The notes: a model not told the origin generated them from the letters alone. Positions 1 through 11,777 are shown, counted from the stretch's first letter. The stretch is 64,000 nt of DNA from Saxidomus purpurata (GCA_022818135.1 JAFMSR010000005.1:31427254-31491253), one strand, 5' to 3'. Numbers and translations are program-made.

Positions 1-819
1 CACACATTCGTGTCCAGACTGTAACTTTGTCATGCATTGAAGGATTTTAAAATAACTAGGCACACATGTCTAGCACATCAAGACGACGTGTCGCGTGCAA
101 GACCCACGTCCCTAGCTCAAAGGTCAAGGTCATACTTAGAGTTTGAAGGTAATGGATTCCTCTATATATGCATATATGCACACATTCGTGTCCGGACTGT
201 AACTTTGTCATGCATTGAAGGATTTTAAAATAACTTGGCACAAATGTCTAGCACATCAAGACGGTGTCCCGTGCAAGACCCAGGTCCCTAGCTCAAAGGT
301 CAAGGTCACACTTAGAGTTTGAAGGTAATGGATACCTCTATATATGCATATATGCACAAATTCGTGTCCGGACTGTAACTTTGTCATGCCTTGAAGGATT
401 TTAAAATAGTATGGCACAAATGTCTAGCACATCAAGACGACGTGTCGCGTGCAAGACCCACATCCCTACCACAAAGGTCAAGGTCACACTTAGAGTTTAT
501 AGGTAATGGAATCCTGTATATATGCATACATTTGTGTCCGGACTATAACTTTATTATGCTTTGAAGGATTTTAAAATAACTTGGCACAAATGTCTTGCAC
601 ATCAAGCGGATGTGTCGCGTGCAAGACCCAAGTCCCTACCTCAAAGGTCAAGGTCACACTTAGTGTTTAAAGTAATGGAATACTGTATGCATGATTACTC
701 TGTCATGCATGGAAGGATTTTAAAATTACATAGCACATTTATTGAGCACATGGAGAGGACACAGACTGTGAGGCACCTCTTTCGGGGGCATTCGTCACTT
801 GTGAGGGACAGCTCTTGTT
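1..819 (+). repeat. Family E tandem array and 3' end (unit about 175 bp)
   Basis: About four imperfect units of 171-178 bp repeat the order 'TTCGTGTCCGGACTGTAACT', 'GAAGGATTTTAAAATAACTT', 'CAAATGTCTAGCACATCAAG', 'AAAGGTCAAGGTCACACTTA'. The array enters from the left window edge. After about 690 the unit decays, and the element appears to end near 819 with a small palindrome TCACTTGTGA followed by GGGACAGCTCTTGTT. That end resembles those of the other families in the window. Small open frames inside are by-products of the repeat. No protein-coding content is visible. Confidence 0.85.
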
Positions 820-1024
820 TTCTTTATTTTTGAAAAGGGTTGTCAGAATTTAATTATGTTTGTCACAAGTAACCAACTTCATACTCTATAATTGAAAAAC
901 AAGAAAAATAGTGTAAATGGTGTAGCGCTTTTCTTAAGTCTTCGGTGTTGAAATTTAAGATTTTTTGTCTTCCTAAATTCAATAATGCTGATTTGATTTA
1001 ACTTACAACAATTAAGTTCTTCTT
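820..1024. other. AT-rich spacer between two repeats
   Basis: No coding, RNA or repeat signal was recognised. It separates the family E end from a family A element. Confidence 0.5.
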
Positions 1025-1706
1025 AGCTCACCTAGCTTTGCCAGGGTGAGCTCTCGTAATGGATGATTTGTCCGTGTCATCCGTCAACATTTTTATTCAA
1101 AAGACATCTTCTCTGAAACCCCTGGCCCAATGTTGATGAATCTATGCAGGGATGTTTCTTGCATGAAGCTCTTCCAAAAGTGTTCAAAGAATTCCATTCT
1201 ATGCAGAACTGGTTGCTATGGTAAAAATAGGAAAAACTTAAAAAATCTACTCTGAAACCACAAGACCTTGAGCTTAGATATTTAGTATGTAGTATTGTCT
1301 AGTAAACCTCTCCCAATATTGTTCAAATTATGACCCCTGGGTCAAAATTGACCCTGCCCAGGGGGTCACTTGGTTTAACATAGGCTTATATAGGAAAAAC
1401 TTTTAAAATCTTCTTTTCTGAAACCACGAGGCCTAGAGCTTAGATATTTAAGATATAGCATTGTCTAGTGGACCTCTACCAAGATTGTTCAAATTATGAG
1501 CCCCTTGCCACTTGATTTTGCATAGGCTTATATAGAGAAAACTTAAAAAAAAAACACAAGGCCAACAGGCACAGCTTAGATATTTGAAATGTTACTAAGC
1601 ATTGTGTAGTGGATCTCTACGAATTATGTTGAAATCATGACCCCTTACTTGTGTTATTGCAATTGAAATACAGCTGAGGGATATAGGGCCATCTTGGCCC
1701 TCTGTT
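1025..1706 (+). mobile_element. Family A non-autonomous element (Helentron-like architecture)
   Basis: It begins AGCTCACCTAGCTTTG, followed by GCCAGGGTGAGCT, so the 5' end pairs with itself. The core has about three units of roughly 150-170 bp containing CTCTGAAACCACAAG, GGACCTCTACCAAGATTG and CATAGGCTTATATAGG. The 3' side carries a mutated subterminal inverted copy (CAGCTGAGGGATATA), then hairpin GGGCCATCTTGGCCC and TCTGTT (TCTTGTT in better copies). The element is decayed but retains both ends. Confidence 0.7.
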
Positions 1707-1799
1707 ACTGTAACTTGCAGAAAAAAAAATGATCCCCTCAGAGAAGAGGCCTCAATGGGATGGTGAAACTTCTTTTCAGAATTTAATTATGTTTGGCAC

Positions 1800-2140
1800 A
1801 ACTTTGTAGTCTCTAACAATGGAAAAAAATTAGACACTGGATTTGCTTCATTCCACAGGGGATATAAATTCACTGAATTTTCTTGTTTTCATTGCTTTTT
1901 TCAACTCTTGAATACTTCGATGTTGTATTTCAGATTTTCATTCTTACATTGGCAAGTTGCTATCTTCTGATAGATTGTCTTGTACCTTCAGACAAACTTT
2001 TCATGAAAACCAAGAAATGAAAGAAGATAAACCTTAGTTTATGAAAATCAGTGAAATTTGATTAAATGTTTAAGGCTTTCACAATATAATAAATTATCTA
2101 TACTTATCATATACATAATAAATAGTATTTTGTGATCAAG
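1800..2140 (+). repeat. Dispersed repeat fragment related to the 6.6-10.7 kb inverted duplication
   Basis: The stretch with TGTATTTCAGATTTTCATTC and GATTGTCTTGTACCTTCAGA matches 10640-10740 on the same strand. It also matches 6470-6640 on the opposite strand (CACAAAATACTATTTATTAT in inverted form). It is therefore a third, short copy of the sequence that forms the large inverted repeat downstream. No coding potential is seen. Confidence 0.55.
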
Positions 2141-2324
2141 TTTCAATTAGCAACTGATCTCGCTCTAGACTTTGCAGAAGGTCTGCTTGAAGGGTTATGT
2201 CATCTTCTTAGACACTTTATCAGCTCTTCTTGCCTTTTTGAGAATCCCCAAGTAGGGGTGTCACGTTTACACGTGTACACGGAAGCGTTTCAATTAGCAG
2301 CGCTAAACGTTTAGTAACTTGGTT

Positions 2325-2361
2325 ATCCGTCAGTGACCTTCACCACTCAGCCACAGCGGCA
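2325..2361 (-). repeat. tRNA-like head of a SINE remnant (weak)
   Basis: The minus strand reads GCCGCTGTGGCTGAGTGGTG, which resembles a tRNA-Ser/Leu 5' end with an A-box-like TGGCTGAGTGG. No convincing B box follows at the right distance, so this is at best a fragment of a tRNA-derived SINE and not a tRNA gene. Confidence 0.3.
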
Positions 2362-3765
2362 ATTGTATGATGCCAAGCATTTGTGTGAAGTTTTAAGCTA
2401 AAAATGGATGAATCATTGTTTTGTTATGTTTTGTTATTGTTTCAGTATATACCTATATTAGAGTAAGTATTTACCGCTTACATTAACTACCTCGATGAAG
2501 TGCGTGTGACAAGTTTGACTTTAAAAAGTATTAAAGTATAAAGTTTGTCTACAAAATTTGTTTAAACGAAGATATTGGGAGGATGAAAACATCTGTGCTG
2601 GCAGTGAAGTGCAGGTAAATATTTCCCATATATTTTCTCGTAAAACAATCAATCTCTGGCCTCAACATCTATCAGTTTGGATGAAAATTTTGATAAATGG
2701 CTCGGGCACTTTCAGTTTCTATTCGTGAAAGCTTCCACCTGACCAGATTCAACATTTAACAACTTCAAAACTGCGAATCATTGCGGGTGGAGACAAAGAA
2801 CTGAGTTAAGGTAACATATAACCCTTGACTGAAGGCATATTCATGTACTTTCACAGCGTAAAGAAAACAACTTTCCCTGGTATGAATTGGCATTACCTTG
2901 TTAAAAAACACGTTTTCCTCAATTTTTTAAAGTTTGCTCTCATTTTTCTCACTTAAACCAAGTTTGCACTCACTATACATCTACCCCCTGAAAAACGAAC
3001 CATATATGTAATGAATGATAGGCCTATATCACATTTATACATATACATTATTAAATGTCACTAAACTTCAAGTTACATTTATAATGTATGATCAAGACTG
3101 CATAAAAATATTATTTAGTCATCTTACATAATTGTATACAACTTGCTAAAAGCAATTCCAGCAACCCTATAAATGTTCAGAAAATACATTCTTTTGGCTG
3201 TTGATGACAAATTTTATGTACTCTGATGAAATGTTTTTCTATGAGTGAAATTGGACACGTATTTAGATAGATATCGTGATTTTAATTATTAATGAGTTTT
3301 TAAATAGATTTGGGTCACATTTTTGTTTTCAACCAATAAAATCGTGAAAACTATTTTGATTAATAATTAGTAATTAAGTATAGATCAAATTCTTAAAACT
3401 ACCCACAAGAAAATGTTTCATGAAAAATCAAGCATAGCAATTTGAATTTCTACCTCATTTTAGATATTGTAATTAGATCGAGCATTTGTGTTCACATTTT
3501 CAGAGGCAAGTTTTAATTGTCAATGGAAATAAGATCATCCATAATTGAATAGTTTGTAAGACATGTGTATGCGTAGATCTAGATTGTTCGATACATTTAC
3601 ATAGTACATTTCTTATACATTTAAGAATGAAATATATCTTTTCCTTTTAATAAAAACAAACAGAAACAGAAGTTGGTGTCATTTGCATGTAAAAAAAGCT
3701 CGACATAACCTGCTGAATTTCTGTACTTTAATCAAATAAATTTATAACATTGTACAGACTTCAAT
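2362..3765. other. Unassigned AT-rich DNA
   Basis: Intron-like or intergenic sequence. Nothing coding was recognised. There is an isolated donor-like CAG|GTAAAT near 2613 after a short open stretch, too weak to call. Confidence 0.4.
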
Positions 3766-3968
3766 CTACATTACAGACTCAAACTGATCAGGTAATATTT
3801 TTATATCCTCATCTCCACTCTTTGAAGATGCATAATTGGATGAAAAATGGCTTTCGCTGTTGTAAGAGTAACTGTTATCGTCTATGATTGTACTGGGTAT
3901 GACATCACTCCAGGCTAGCGATTCCAAAATTGCCACTTGTGGGTTTCCGGAAATATTATCGTCACTTT
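3766..3968 (-). CDS. Candidate terminal exon of an unrecognised host gene (partial)
   Basis: On the minus strand this segment is open for about 67 codons and ends at a TAG (3766-3768). Its translation is rich in Ser, Asp, Asn and Glu, ends in LPDQFESVM, and includes LESLAWSDVIPSTIIDD. This is unlike the Phe/Leu/Ile/Lys-rich products of random AT-rich frames nearby. A stop lies upstream in frame. A possible acceptor, ctgtacag|AAAGTG, would start the exon at 3968. It reads like a hydrophilic C-terminal tail, but no family is recognised. Open frames of this length also occur by chance in the window, so the call rests on composition and a plausible splice acceptor. Confidence 0.3.
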
Positions 3969-4237
3969 CTGTACAGTTGTTATTTTGAAAACTTTATGGG
4001 CTTACAGACAGGTAACCACTCAGTATTTACCATCAACAGTTAACCAATTTGTATAAGCTGACAAATTATATTTTAATGTTAAAACGGAAAATCGTCAATC
4101 AATTGGACCTTTAATGTTATGCAACAAATAGAGGAACGAAAACGAATACAAGTTGACAAGAATCCCCAAAAACTCTGAACACTCAATATTAGCACTAGTT
4201 TAATAATATTTAGAAGTTGGCCATTCTTTACTAAAAT

Positions 4238-4360
4238 GTTGGCTGTGCTGGACTGGGTTATTCTTGTAGTGGGCCGTTTTGGTACTAAACCAGTGTTGTG
4301 ACTATCTAGTATAGTGTTATCTCTCTCTGCAGGACAGTTCACACCTTCAATGTAACACTA
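4238..4360 (-). CDS. Candidate internal exon of the same putative host gene
   Basis: The minus-strand open segment starts after a TAG that would be removed by an acceptor ending gtgtag|TGTTAC. It encodes about 41 residues with two Cys near the start (CYIEGVNCPAERDN) and a basic Thr/Ser-rich end (PKRPTTRITQSSTANIL). A donor-like |GTAAAG follows. Read through without splicing, the frame would continue into a hydrophobic stretch to 4079. Exon status is inferred from composition and splice-like borders. No homologue is recognised. Confidence 0.25.
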
Positions 4361-4799
4361 CACAGACTACAGCAGAATTGAAGTTCAAAATAAGAAGTAA
4401 TGTGCCAAGTGTGAGTTGACATTGTGTGAGCCCTTAAGGAGATTGCTGTCGATATTTTAGCTAAGCTTCACCTTACTAGGTAAGTCCCATTTAATTTCCT
4501 AATTTCATTCCCTCATTGACTCCTTTTTAAATGGGCCTAACAGAGACTTTAAAGACAATCCTTTATAAGTCATTTAGGAAAGCAACTATTTCACATAGTC
4601 ATAACAAGGATTTTTTATTTCCAGAATTTTATTCATATTCTATAACACAGTAAACTGTCTTCTATAAACTGATACAGACATTATTGACTAGATTCTTACA
4701 GCCGCAATCAGACACAATTTTATATTTCTAGTTCCTCGTCCTGTGACATTATAACTGAGTAATATTATCCAGGATGAAAAATTGCAACCTGTACTGTTT
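4361..4799. other. Unassigned AT-rich DNA between candidate exons
   Basis: Compatible with an intron. No repeat or RNA feature was recognised. Confidence 0.4.
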
Positions 4800-5036
4800 C
4801 TATAATAGATATTGGTTAAATATTAAGGTATTTGCATTTGTGTAGCCAGCCAGTCCAGCTAAATGTTTTGATAATTGTGTGCAGGGGAGGCCTTGGAAGT
4901 AGATGCAGCTCTTGAGCAAATATAAAGACATGTTTGTGGGTTTGGAAGATTGTATCAGTTCCTCTCTACCATGCAGTACTGTTGTAGCAGACTTGGTCAC
5001 CAGGTAGGAGTCAGAAAAATGCTCATCTTTCCAATT
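4800..5036 (-). CDS. Candidate coding segment, unrecognised (partial)
   Basis: The minus strand is open from about 5036 to a stop at 4800. It encodes a mixed-composition stretch beginning NWKDEHFSDSYLVTKSATT and containing SCIYFQGLPCTQLSKHLAG. A donor-like G|GTAGAG occurs inside near 4966, so only the first part may be exonic. Together with the two segments at lower coordinates it suggests a minus-strand gene, but reading phase between the segments cannot be verified. It could be a chance open frame. Confidence 0.2.
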   Translation of the reverse strand, partial: NWKDEHFSDSYLVTKSATTVLHGREELIQSSKPTNMSLYLLKSCIYFQGLPCTQLSKHLAGLAGYTNANTLIFNQYLL

Positions 5037-6599
5037 TTATTTGTAAGAGAAACTATTTAACAACAAAGTGTAGACTACATGTATAACATAGATAGATGGC
5101 TGCAAAGTGAAATTTACTTTGGTCAGTAAATAATATTCGACTGATATGTCCAAACTAAAGCCTCATACTGATCAGCCTTGCTTTTAGCTACATCTCTCTG
5201 TGGGGACTATGCAGAAGATGAAAGTCAGATTAGATAACTTTTGACTGAATTTATTTAGTTATCTTGTAATCATACCTCAGTAATCATGATTCATTTGAAA
5301 CGACAAGAAAGTGTTGACAGGTATCAGACTTGATTATAAGAAATGACCATAGGCTTTTTCAACACCACCAGGATTTGACCCATGGACGCAAGTCTATGAA
5401 CAGCTTCCTCAAAAATTAAAATTAAACACATAATTTTTCTACATTTGAGGCCTCGGGGAGCATGAACATTGATTTGTACAAAAAGATAGGTAAATCAAAA
5501 CCATGTTTGGAAACTTAACTTCTTTTAACATACATACAATAAAAAAAAAATTGAATTACAAGATGAAAATCACACTGAATAGATTTTTCAAAGAGTCAAG
5601 ACATGAATTAGTGCTTTACATCTGTATAAAATTCAATAGAAAATAACCCAAGGTGTTATATTTTTGTATAATTTATGTAATTCCTATAAGTTATATTCAT
5701 AAAGAATATCATTTATGTTCTTATAGATAAGGAGAAATATAATTTTGTTAACAGAAATCCATTTTGTCCGTAAATCATTTTGCATTCTATTACCCATTCT
5801 ATTAATAAATCGGTTGCAAAGCAACACCTGTTTGACATGTTTATAATGCAGCTCACATTTACGAGTCTTATGTGAGGTCAAGTACATGAATAAATGGAAA
5901 ACTGCATCAGCGCAACATTTTCTTACATTTAAATGATTTGAACAAATTTGTTAGCCCGTAAAGATTGTTTATTAGTAATAACTTGAAATTAAATGAAAAA
6001 CTTACTTATAACGTAATCCGTACGTAATGTACGTTATTGTGATGTAAATTAAGATCCTCTATGCCAATAAAATAATGTAGTGTTAAAACTGCTTCCTGTG
6101 CGCATAAACAAAGGGATAATAAGTTAATATGCTGTCATTGTCTGTATATTTCAAATGATCATGAACAAACCCCCCTCACGTTCTATGCAACTCCTATAAA
6201 ACATCTTCTCTCGCTTCATTTCCAAGATATAGACCTCTTAAAAGTGTGTTGAAAAAATACCCAATCACATTGAGGAGAGCTATTTAAATAAAAAAACATC
6301 TTTGGCTGCCTCTTTTATATCTGCATTACTGTTTCCTCTTGTATGAATTTAGTTTCAACAGTTTAAAGCCTTTATGATATAAATATTTTCAATTTACTAT
6401 CAAAGTGTTTTGAAAAGTCGAGTTTACTGTCATCTAAAGCTCTTGTTCATTTAATCATGTTGAAGAAACTTTATCACAAAATACTATTTATTATGAACAA
6501 ACTCGGTATAGATAATTTGTTGTAGAGTAAAAGGCTTCAACACTAGATCAAATTACAGCATATTGTTTTGCTTCATTCTTATAAATCAAAAAAATTAAT
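5037..6599. other. Unassigned AT-rich DNA with one SINE-like scrap
   Basis: Mostly featureless. Around 5345-5380 the minus strand reads CCATGGGTCAAATCCTGG, a degenerate B-box context like those at 8980 and 19080, followed by GTGGTGTTGAA. From about 6470 the sequence is the inverted counterpart of 1955-2140. Confidence 0.4.
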
Positions 6600-8240
6600 A
6601 GTTACATTTTCTTGGTTTGCCTGAAGGAACAAGACAATCTTTAAGTAAAAAGCAATTTTGCAATGTCAAATGAAAATCTAAGATACAATCACAAAGTATG
6701 TCAGATTTGAGAAGACTGATTAAAGTCATAATAGTAGTTGCTGGCATAGTGTGTGATGTATGATGTCATAACATTTAATGAAGTCCTGAATTATGTCATC
6801 AACAGAATTGCAATTAGTAGGTGTTTCAGTTAGCAACTGTTTATTTTTGGCAATACTCTTTCAAATGTAACCCATACAAAGAAGCAACAATTTACAGAAT
6901 TGTTGGGTTGGGCTTTTAAGTCACTCCTTTGAACATTATAAGATTATTTAATTTTGGGAATGTCTATTGATGTAAGATGTCTTGAATTAGATAGTTATTA
7001 GAGTCTAAGCTAGATGTAACTGATAGCTAAATATAATATTTTTACTATCACAACATAGGGATGTTAGCTACTTATCAAACACTGAAAATCAAATTGGTGC
7101 ATTATTGTGAAATATGTATAGGTTAATGGATATAAAACACAGTTTTACCTGCATGTGGCGTAACAAAAAGTGACACATTGAAAAAATCAGATGATTCCCT
7201 AGACTGTACACAAAGAGGACAACAAGAAAAGAATTGATGTGAGGCATTAAAGGCCCTGCAAAGAATTCATGTTTTTGTTTATCTTTTGGTATCAGGTTAT
7301 GTATTGTAATGAGTCATTTAGATAACCCTTAAACATACATTGAAAGGTGCGTTTTTATGAAAAGTACATGAAAGTGCTTCATGCAACAGTTAGTAACATT
7401 ACTTCAGGGTTGCTCTGTGTTACAGTGGTTAACGATTTAGACTATCAATCTGAAGGCCTAGTTCGAATCCTAGCCTTGACACTGGAAATTTCAGACTTGC
7501 TTTTCAGTATTTTTCACCCATATCGAGATGAACTGGTTAGAAACCCAGAGGTAGTCTTGAGTGTATAGGTGCTATACACCAGGCATGTAAAGAACCAAGG
7601 GGTCTTTTCAAAGGGTCTAGTACCTTCAATCCCTTGTATCTGTATCTGACTCTTCAACTTGTCCCTTTAGTATCGGCAGTTTCACCCTTTAAAAAATACA
7701 AGGTACGGCCGCTACTACAAACTATAAGATAAAAAAATACATGTTCTCTAGTTCTTTGCAACATTTTAGACATATTCTAGTAAATTTTTCTTGATTTGAC
7801 AGCTAAATATTATAACAATATTTGGCATTTTATTGATGTCATTGAGAAATCTAGTGGTGTCTTTGCGAAAAAAGTTGGCCTAGAAGTTTCAGTCTTGAAA
7901 TCAATGCATTTTTTTTTTTGTTATCAGAATTTTACACTTTTCAAAAGATATGTTGTTATTTTTGGTATAGGTATTGGTAAAATGTTATGCAATTTGGTGC
8001 CACCTAGTACAATTCTTGATGTTTTGGTTTGAATTTATTTTGTTATATTCCAGCCATATCATGTCATCGTTAATTTTCCTTAAAGGATCTGATTCATTGT
8101 AATCATCATTTGTCTGAATATTATTTTACATTAAATAAATTACAGTCTGTTCTGGCAAATATTCTGCACTATGATAGAAAATGTTTCTGATGATATAGGT
8201 TCATCTGATTAACTGATCAAGCTATGAAACTTTGATTTGG
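6600..8240 (+). repeat. Left arm of a large decayed inverted duplication
   Basis: Many blocks match the reverse complement of 9105-10740 in collinear order. Examples are GAACAAGACAATCTTTAAGT (6630) with its partner near 10710, GTGAAATATGTATAGGTTAA (7107) with 10110-10130, CAAGAAAAGAATTGATG (7223) near 9985, TTTGGTGCCACCTAGTACAA (7993) near 9520, and GGCAAATATTCTGCACTATG (8155) near 9120. The arm contains a SINE insertion absent from the other arm. Open frames inside are not conserved between arms, so the duplicated sequence is probably non-coding. Confidence 0.75.
7424..7735 (+). mobile_element. tRNA-derived SINE
   Basis: The head has an A-box-like TACAGTGGTTAACGATTTAG and, about 35 bases on, a good B box in CTAGTTCGAATCCTAG. 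The body includes GATGAACTGGTTAGAAACCC and GGCATGTAAAGAACCAAGG, then TTGTATCTGTATCTGACTCT. The body is shared with the copy at 32977-33190. The element sits in the left arm of the inverted duplication and is absent from the right arm, so it inserted after the duplication. Confidence 0.75.
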
Positions 8241-9104
8241 AAAATGTTCCAGACAGTGCTAAAAAAAGTTAGGCCTAGATATTGAAAGAATTTTCAACAC
8301 TTCACGAAGAAATTGTCATGAATTCTAGCCTTTGCTTGAAGATATATGTTGAAATTTAGTACTATGCAATGTGGCATCTAGTTCTGCCCTTCTGTGTGGA
8401 TTTTCTTGCTATATACGGAAAATATTGGTTAATACTCTAGCAAATTTTATCATGGAACTTCATAGACATTTTCATAATAGTGCTATTGAAATTTAAATTC
8501 AAGTCATTTAGCTGAACAAGGAAGTTACTCTTGTCCTAGAATAGAATGTTCATACACATAGCACATAGTTACTCATAGCAGGTGTCAGCATTGGATGTTA
8601 AAATACATCTAGATATTTTAGATGATTGAACACAACATATATTTCACTAATGCATAATGGAATTATGAAAGTGGTTCAGTCATAGAGTCTGCCCTGCATG
8701 AGGAGATGAAATGTGCGGCATACCTCATGTTTCAGAAAGGACTTGGGAGTATGATGAGTCAAGATACATCAAGAAAGGCACCCATTCACTGGACTCGTGT
8801 ATAATCGTGAGCAGATAGGACAAGTTATACTTTTTAATCTCTTCATGTATTTTATTAGATAGATAGTTTAACTGGTATCTAAAAGTCCAAAACATGTCAA
8901 GAAAAACAAAACAAGCGCAGTAAAATATCAAAGTTATTCAATACCAGAATGGCCTCGAACATTTTTGGGTAAAGGCTTGAACCATGGAACTATCTGTATC
9001 GAAAAAGAGTTCAGTCTGGCCACTATAATATAAGTGGTAGCATTGAAACTTAAAATTGAAAGCTTTTTTGGTCTGGGCAAGAACCTACTCCATCAGAGAC
9101 TCTT
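8241..9104. repeat. Spacer of the inverted duplication with partial direct repeat
   Basis: Lies between the two arms. 8260-8400 repeats parts of the left arm in direct orientation (AAAGTTAGGCCTAGA near 8268; TAGTACTATGCAATGTGGCA near 8358 resembling the 7990 segment). A SINE-like scrap occurs on the minus strand near 8935-8990 (GTTCCATGGTTCAAGCC). No coding signal is seen. Confidence 0.5.
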
Positions 9105-10740
9105 TCCATCATAGCACAGAATATTTGCCAGGACAGACTTGAATTCATGTAATGTGTAATAACATACAAACAAAATGATGACTACAGTGAATCAGATCAT
9201 TTAAGGTAAATTTAAACTGAAATTAGTAGTCTAAGAATACACCAACTTTCTCATTCTGCGCATAGTCAGTCAGGGACTGCTTTTTTCCTGTAGACTACTA
9301 TAAATGATAATAAGTATTTCTGTACTGTTTAGTGACAATTGCTCGTACACTTTCTAGCTCACCAAAGTTTTACTCAATCTTCATTTAAAAATGACAAGAG
9401 ATTTTATCTTGATTATCTTTTGAGAAAATTTTACACATCAGAAAACTTACAGCAAAGCTACTAGGCCAATTTTAAAGGATTCTTGTTGAAGAAACAGAAA
9501 CATCAAAAATTGTATGAGGTGGCACCAAATCACGTAACTTGTTACATATTCCTATTCCAAAATTAACAAGATCCATTTTGAAAAGTGTAAAGTTGCATCA
9601 CTAAAAAAGAAATTGTATTGACTTCAAAGCTGATCCTTTTGGGCCAACTATTTACCTGAAGACATTCACTAGACTTCCCAAAGACTTGCGAATACTAAAA
9701 TATTGTTATGGATGAACAGATTTTAGTATTAAGATGTCAAATTAGAAACAATTTATTAAAGATATATCTACAATGTTGCATAGAACTGGGGAACATGTAT
9801 GTATCTTTATTTATTCAAAGAAGGTATCTACAGTGGATAATTGTTTAATTGTTGCACTTCAATTCAGAGTAGGTATTCAGTGTAGACATTAAGTGTGATC
9901 TAAATGCCTTATTACAATACAATACCTGTTACCAAAACACAAATTAAAAAAAAATTCTTTGCAGCTCCTTTCATGTCATGTACCAATTCTTTTCTTCTTG
10001 TTCCCTTTTTTACAGTCTAGGCATTAGCCTTGATTTGTTTTCATGTGTTGCATTTTTTTGTAGTGCCAAATATCATGTCACCAGTAAGTGAAGGTCTCTT
10101 TTATATCCATTAATCTATACATATTTCACAATTATACACCAATTTGAATTTCAGCATAGTAGGAAGTAATAGTAGTAAGTAACAAACGTCGTAATGATGT
10201 GACAGTAAAAATCTTAGAATTAGCTTTCAGTAATATCTAACTTAGAATCTTACAATACTTAATCCAATCCATTTATATGAAGGCGATTCAAAAAGTACAA
10301 GCATCACAACTTTATTAGTTTCAAGTTGTTTTCTTGAAATGTCAAAATTAAGTGTATGACATCTTACACAAATAGATATTCGGAAAATAAAATTGTACTT
10401 TATCATTCTCCATAGTAACAGAAGGAAGAGATGCACATTCCACTAATTATATTGAACTGATACCTTGCAGCTAACAGAAGCTCAGAGGGGTCATAAACTG
10501 ATCAATATTTGGAAATTTACTCATGAAAGATAAATCTTTATACTACTTTAGATAACGTCTAGTACAGTCCTTCAGATCACAAAGGTTTACCCTGTGTTTC
10601 TTTTTCATTAGTATATTATTCATACTTCTTAAGTTTGGCATACTTTGATGCTGTATTTCAGATTTGTATGTGACATGGGAAGTGCTTTCTACTCAAATAT
10701 TGTCTTGTACCTTGAGACCAACCAAGAAAAGAAGGATTGA
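9105..10740 (-). repeat. Right arm of the large inverted duplication
   Basis: Reverse-complement counterpart of 6600-8240, diverged by substitutions and many small indels. It lacks the SINE present in the left arm. Its outer end (TTGTCTTGTACCTTGAGACC near 10705) also matches the fragment at 1965-2000, so the duplicated unit belongs to a dispersed family and is not only a local duplication. Confidence 0.75.
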
Positions 10741-10745
10741 ATTTT

Positions 10746-10975
10746 AGCTCAAACTTTCAAAGAAAAGGGGAGCTATCCTACTCGCCTCTGCGCCGGCATT
10801 GGTACATCTTGGTTTAGTTTTTCATACCAGCCCACTTTATTTCAAACCATTACAGATATTACTTTGAAACTTACAATTCTTATTAACTATCATTACCTCC
10901 ATCCACAGACAAGAGTACATAACTAAGAATTATGTCCCTTACGCACCGTTCGTCCGCCCTTGCATTTTTTCTTGT
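10746..10975 (+). mobile_element. Family B element, 5' fragment
   Basis: Starts AGCTCAAACTTTCAAAGAA, a diverged form of the complete family B start AGCTCGACTATTCGAA at 40692. It continues GGGGAGCTATCCTACTCGCC and the unit text CCATCCACAGACAAGAGTAC seen again at 36540 and 36715. It is truncated at about 10975, where family E sequence begins. Confidence 0.65.
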
Positions 10976-11085
10976 CCAGGCTGTAGCTCTGTCATGCATT
11001 GAAGGATTTTAAAATAACTTTGCACAAATGTTCAGCACATCAAGACGATATAGGTAATGGAACCCTGTATAATGCATTTGTGTTG
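10976..11085 (+). repeat. Family E unit fragment
   Basis: TTGTCCAGGCTGTAGCTCTG, then GAAGGATTTTAAAATAACTT, then CAGCACATCAAGACG. This is part of the 175-bp unit seen at 1-720, joined directly to family B on the left and family A on the right. Confidence 0.7.
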
Positions 11086-11089
11086 ACCT

Positions 11090-11777
11090 TTCTGAGAAAA
11101 GGTCAGGGGGTCATAATTTAAACAATCTTGTTAGAGGTCCACTTGACAATGCTACATTCCAAATATGTAAGCTCTAGGCTTTGTGGTTTTAGAGAAGAAG
11201 ATTTTTTAAGTTTTTCCAATTAAAGCCTATGTAAAATCAAGTGGCCGCTAAGGCGTTGTCAATTTAATGACCCGGAGATCATAATTTGAACAATCTTGGT
11301 AGAGGTTCACCAGGCAATGCCACAGGTTTGTATTTTACTTCTGGGCCTTCCTGTTCTTTTGAAGATATTGAAAGTTTATTCTTTCTGTTGCCATGACAAC
11401 CACATGGAATGGAATTATTTGAACAACTATGATAGGGCCTCATGCAAGGAACATCTCTTTCAAGTTTCATCGACATTTTTAGCCCTATTGGGGAAGCCAA
11501 TTAATTAATTTTAGGTTTTTGTCGGAGAAAATGGGAAGAATATTGAAGAATTGATTCAAATAAAGCAAATGTATTATGAAAAATGTCATTAGAAATCATT
11601 TAAGCTGACAAACATCAATGTAAAAATTATAAATTTGAAAAAAAGGTTGATAAAACTTTTACTGTTGAAGAGGATGGGGAACTTTACAATTATTTGGGGA
11701 AAATTCAACAAGTTTATCTACTACAAAAATAGAAAGTAAATGTGCCATTCTGGCAGTTAAATTTTGTCAGGTGAGCT
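11090..11777 (-). mobile_element. Family A element, minus strand, 3'-truncated
   Basis: On the plus strand the end reads GTCAGGTGAGCT (about 11766-11777), the reverse complement of the family A start AGCTCACCTGAC. Inward are inverted copies of CCACTTGACAATGCTAC, TAAGCTCTAGGCTTTGTGG and GCCTATGTAAAATCAAGTGG. The 3' hairpin end expected near 11090 is absent, so the copy is truncated at the junction with family E. Overlapping small frames on both strands are not genes. Confidence 0.65.

Noticed and set aside
2581..2613. Short plus-strand exon ending CAG|GTAAAT
   Set aside because: Only about 11 codons with a donor-like end and no acceptor or homologue; such sites are frequent by chance.
7424..7500. 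Functional tRNA gene
   Set aside because: A and B boxes are present, but the acceptor stem does not pair and a SINE body follows. The same applies at 31815, 32842 and 32977.
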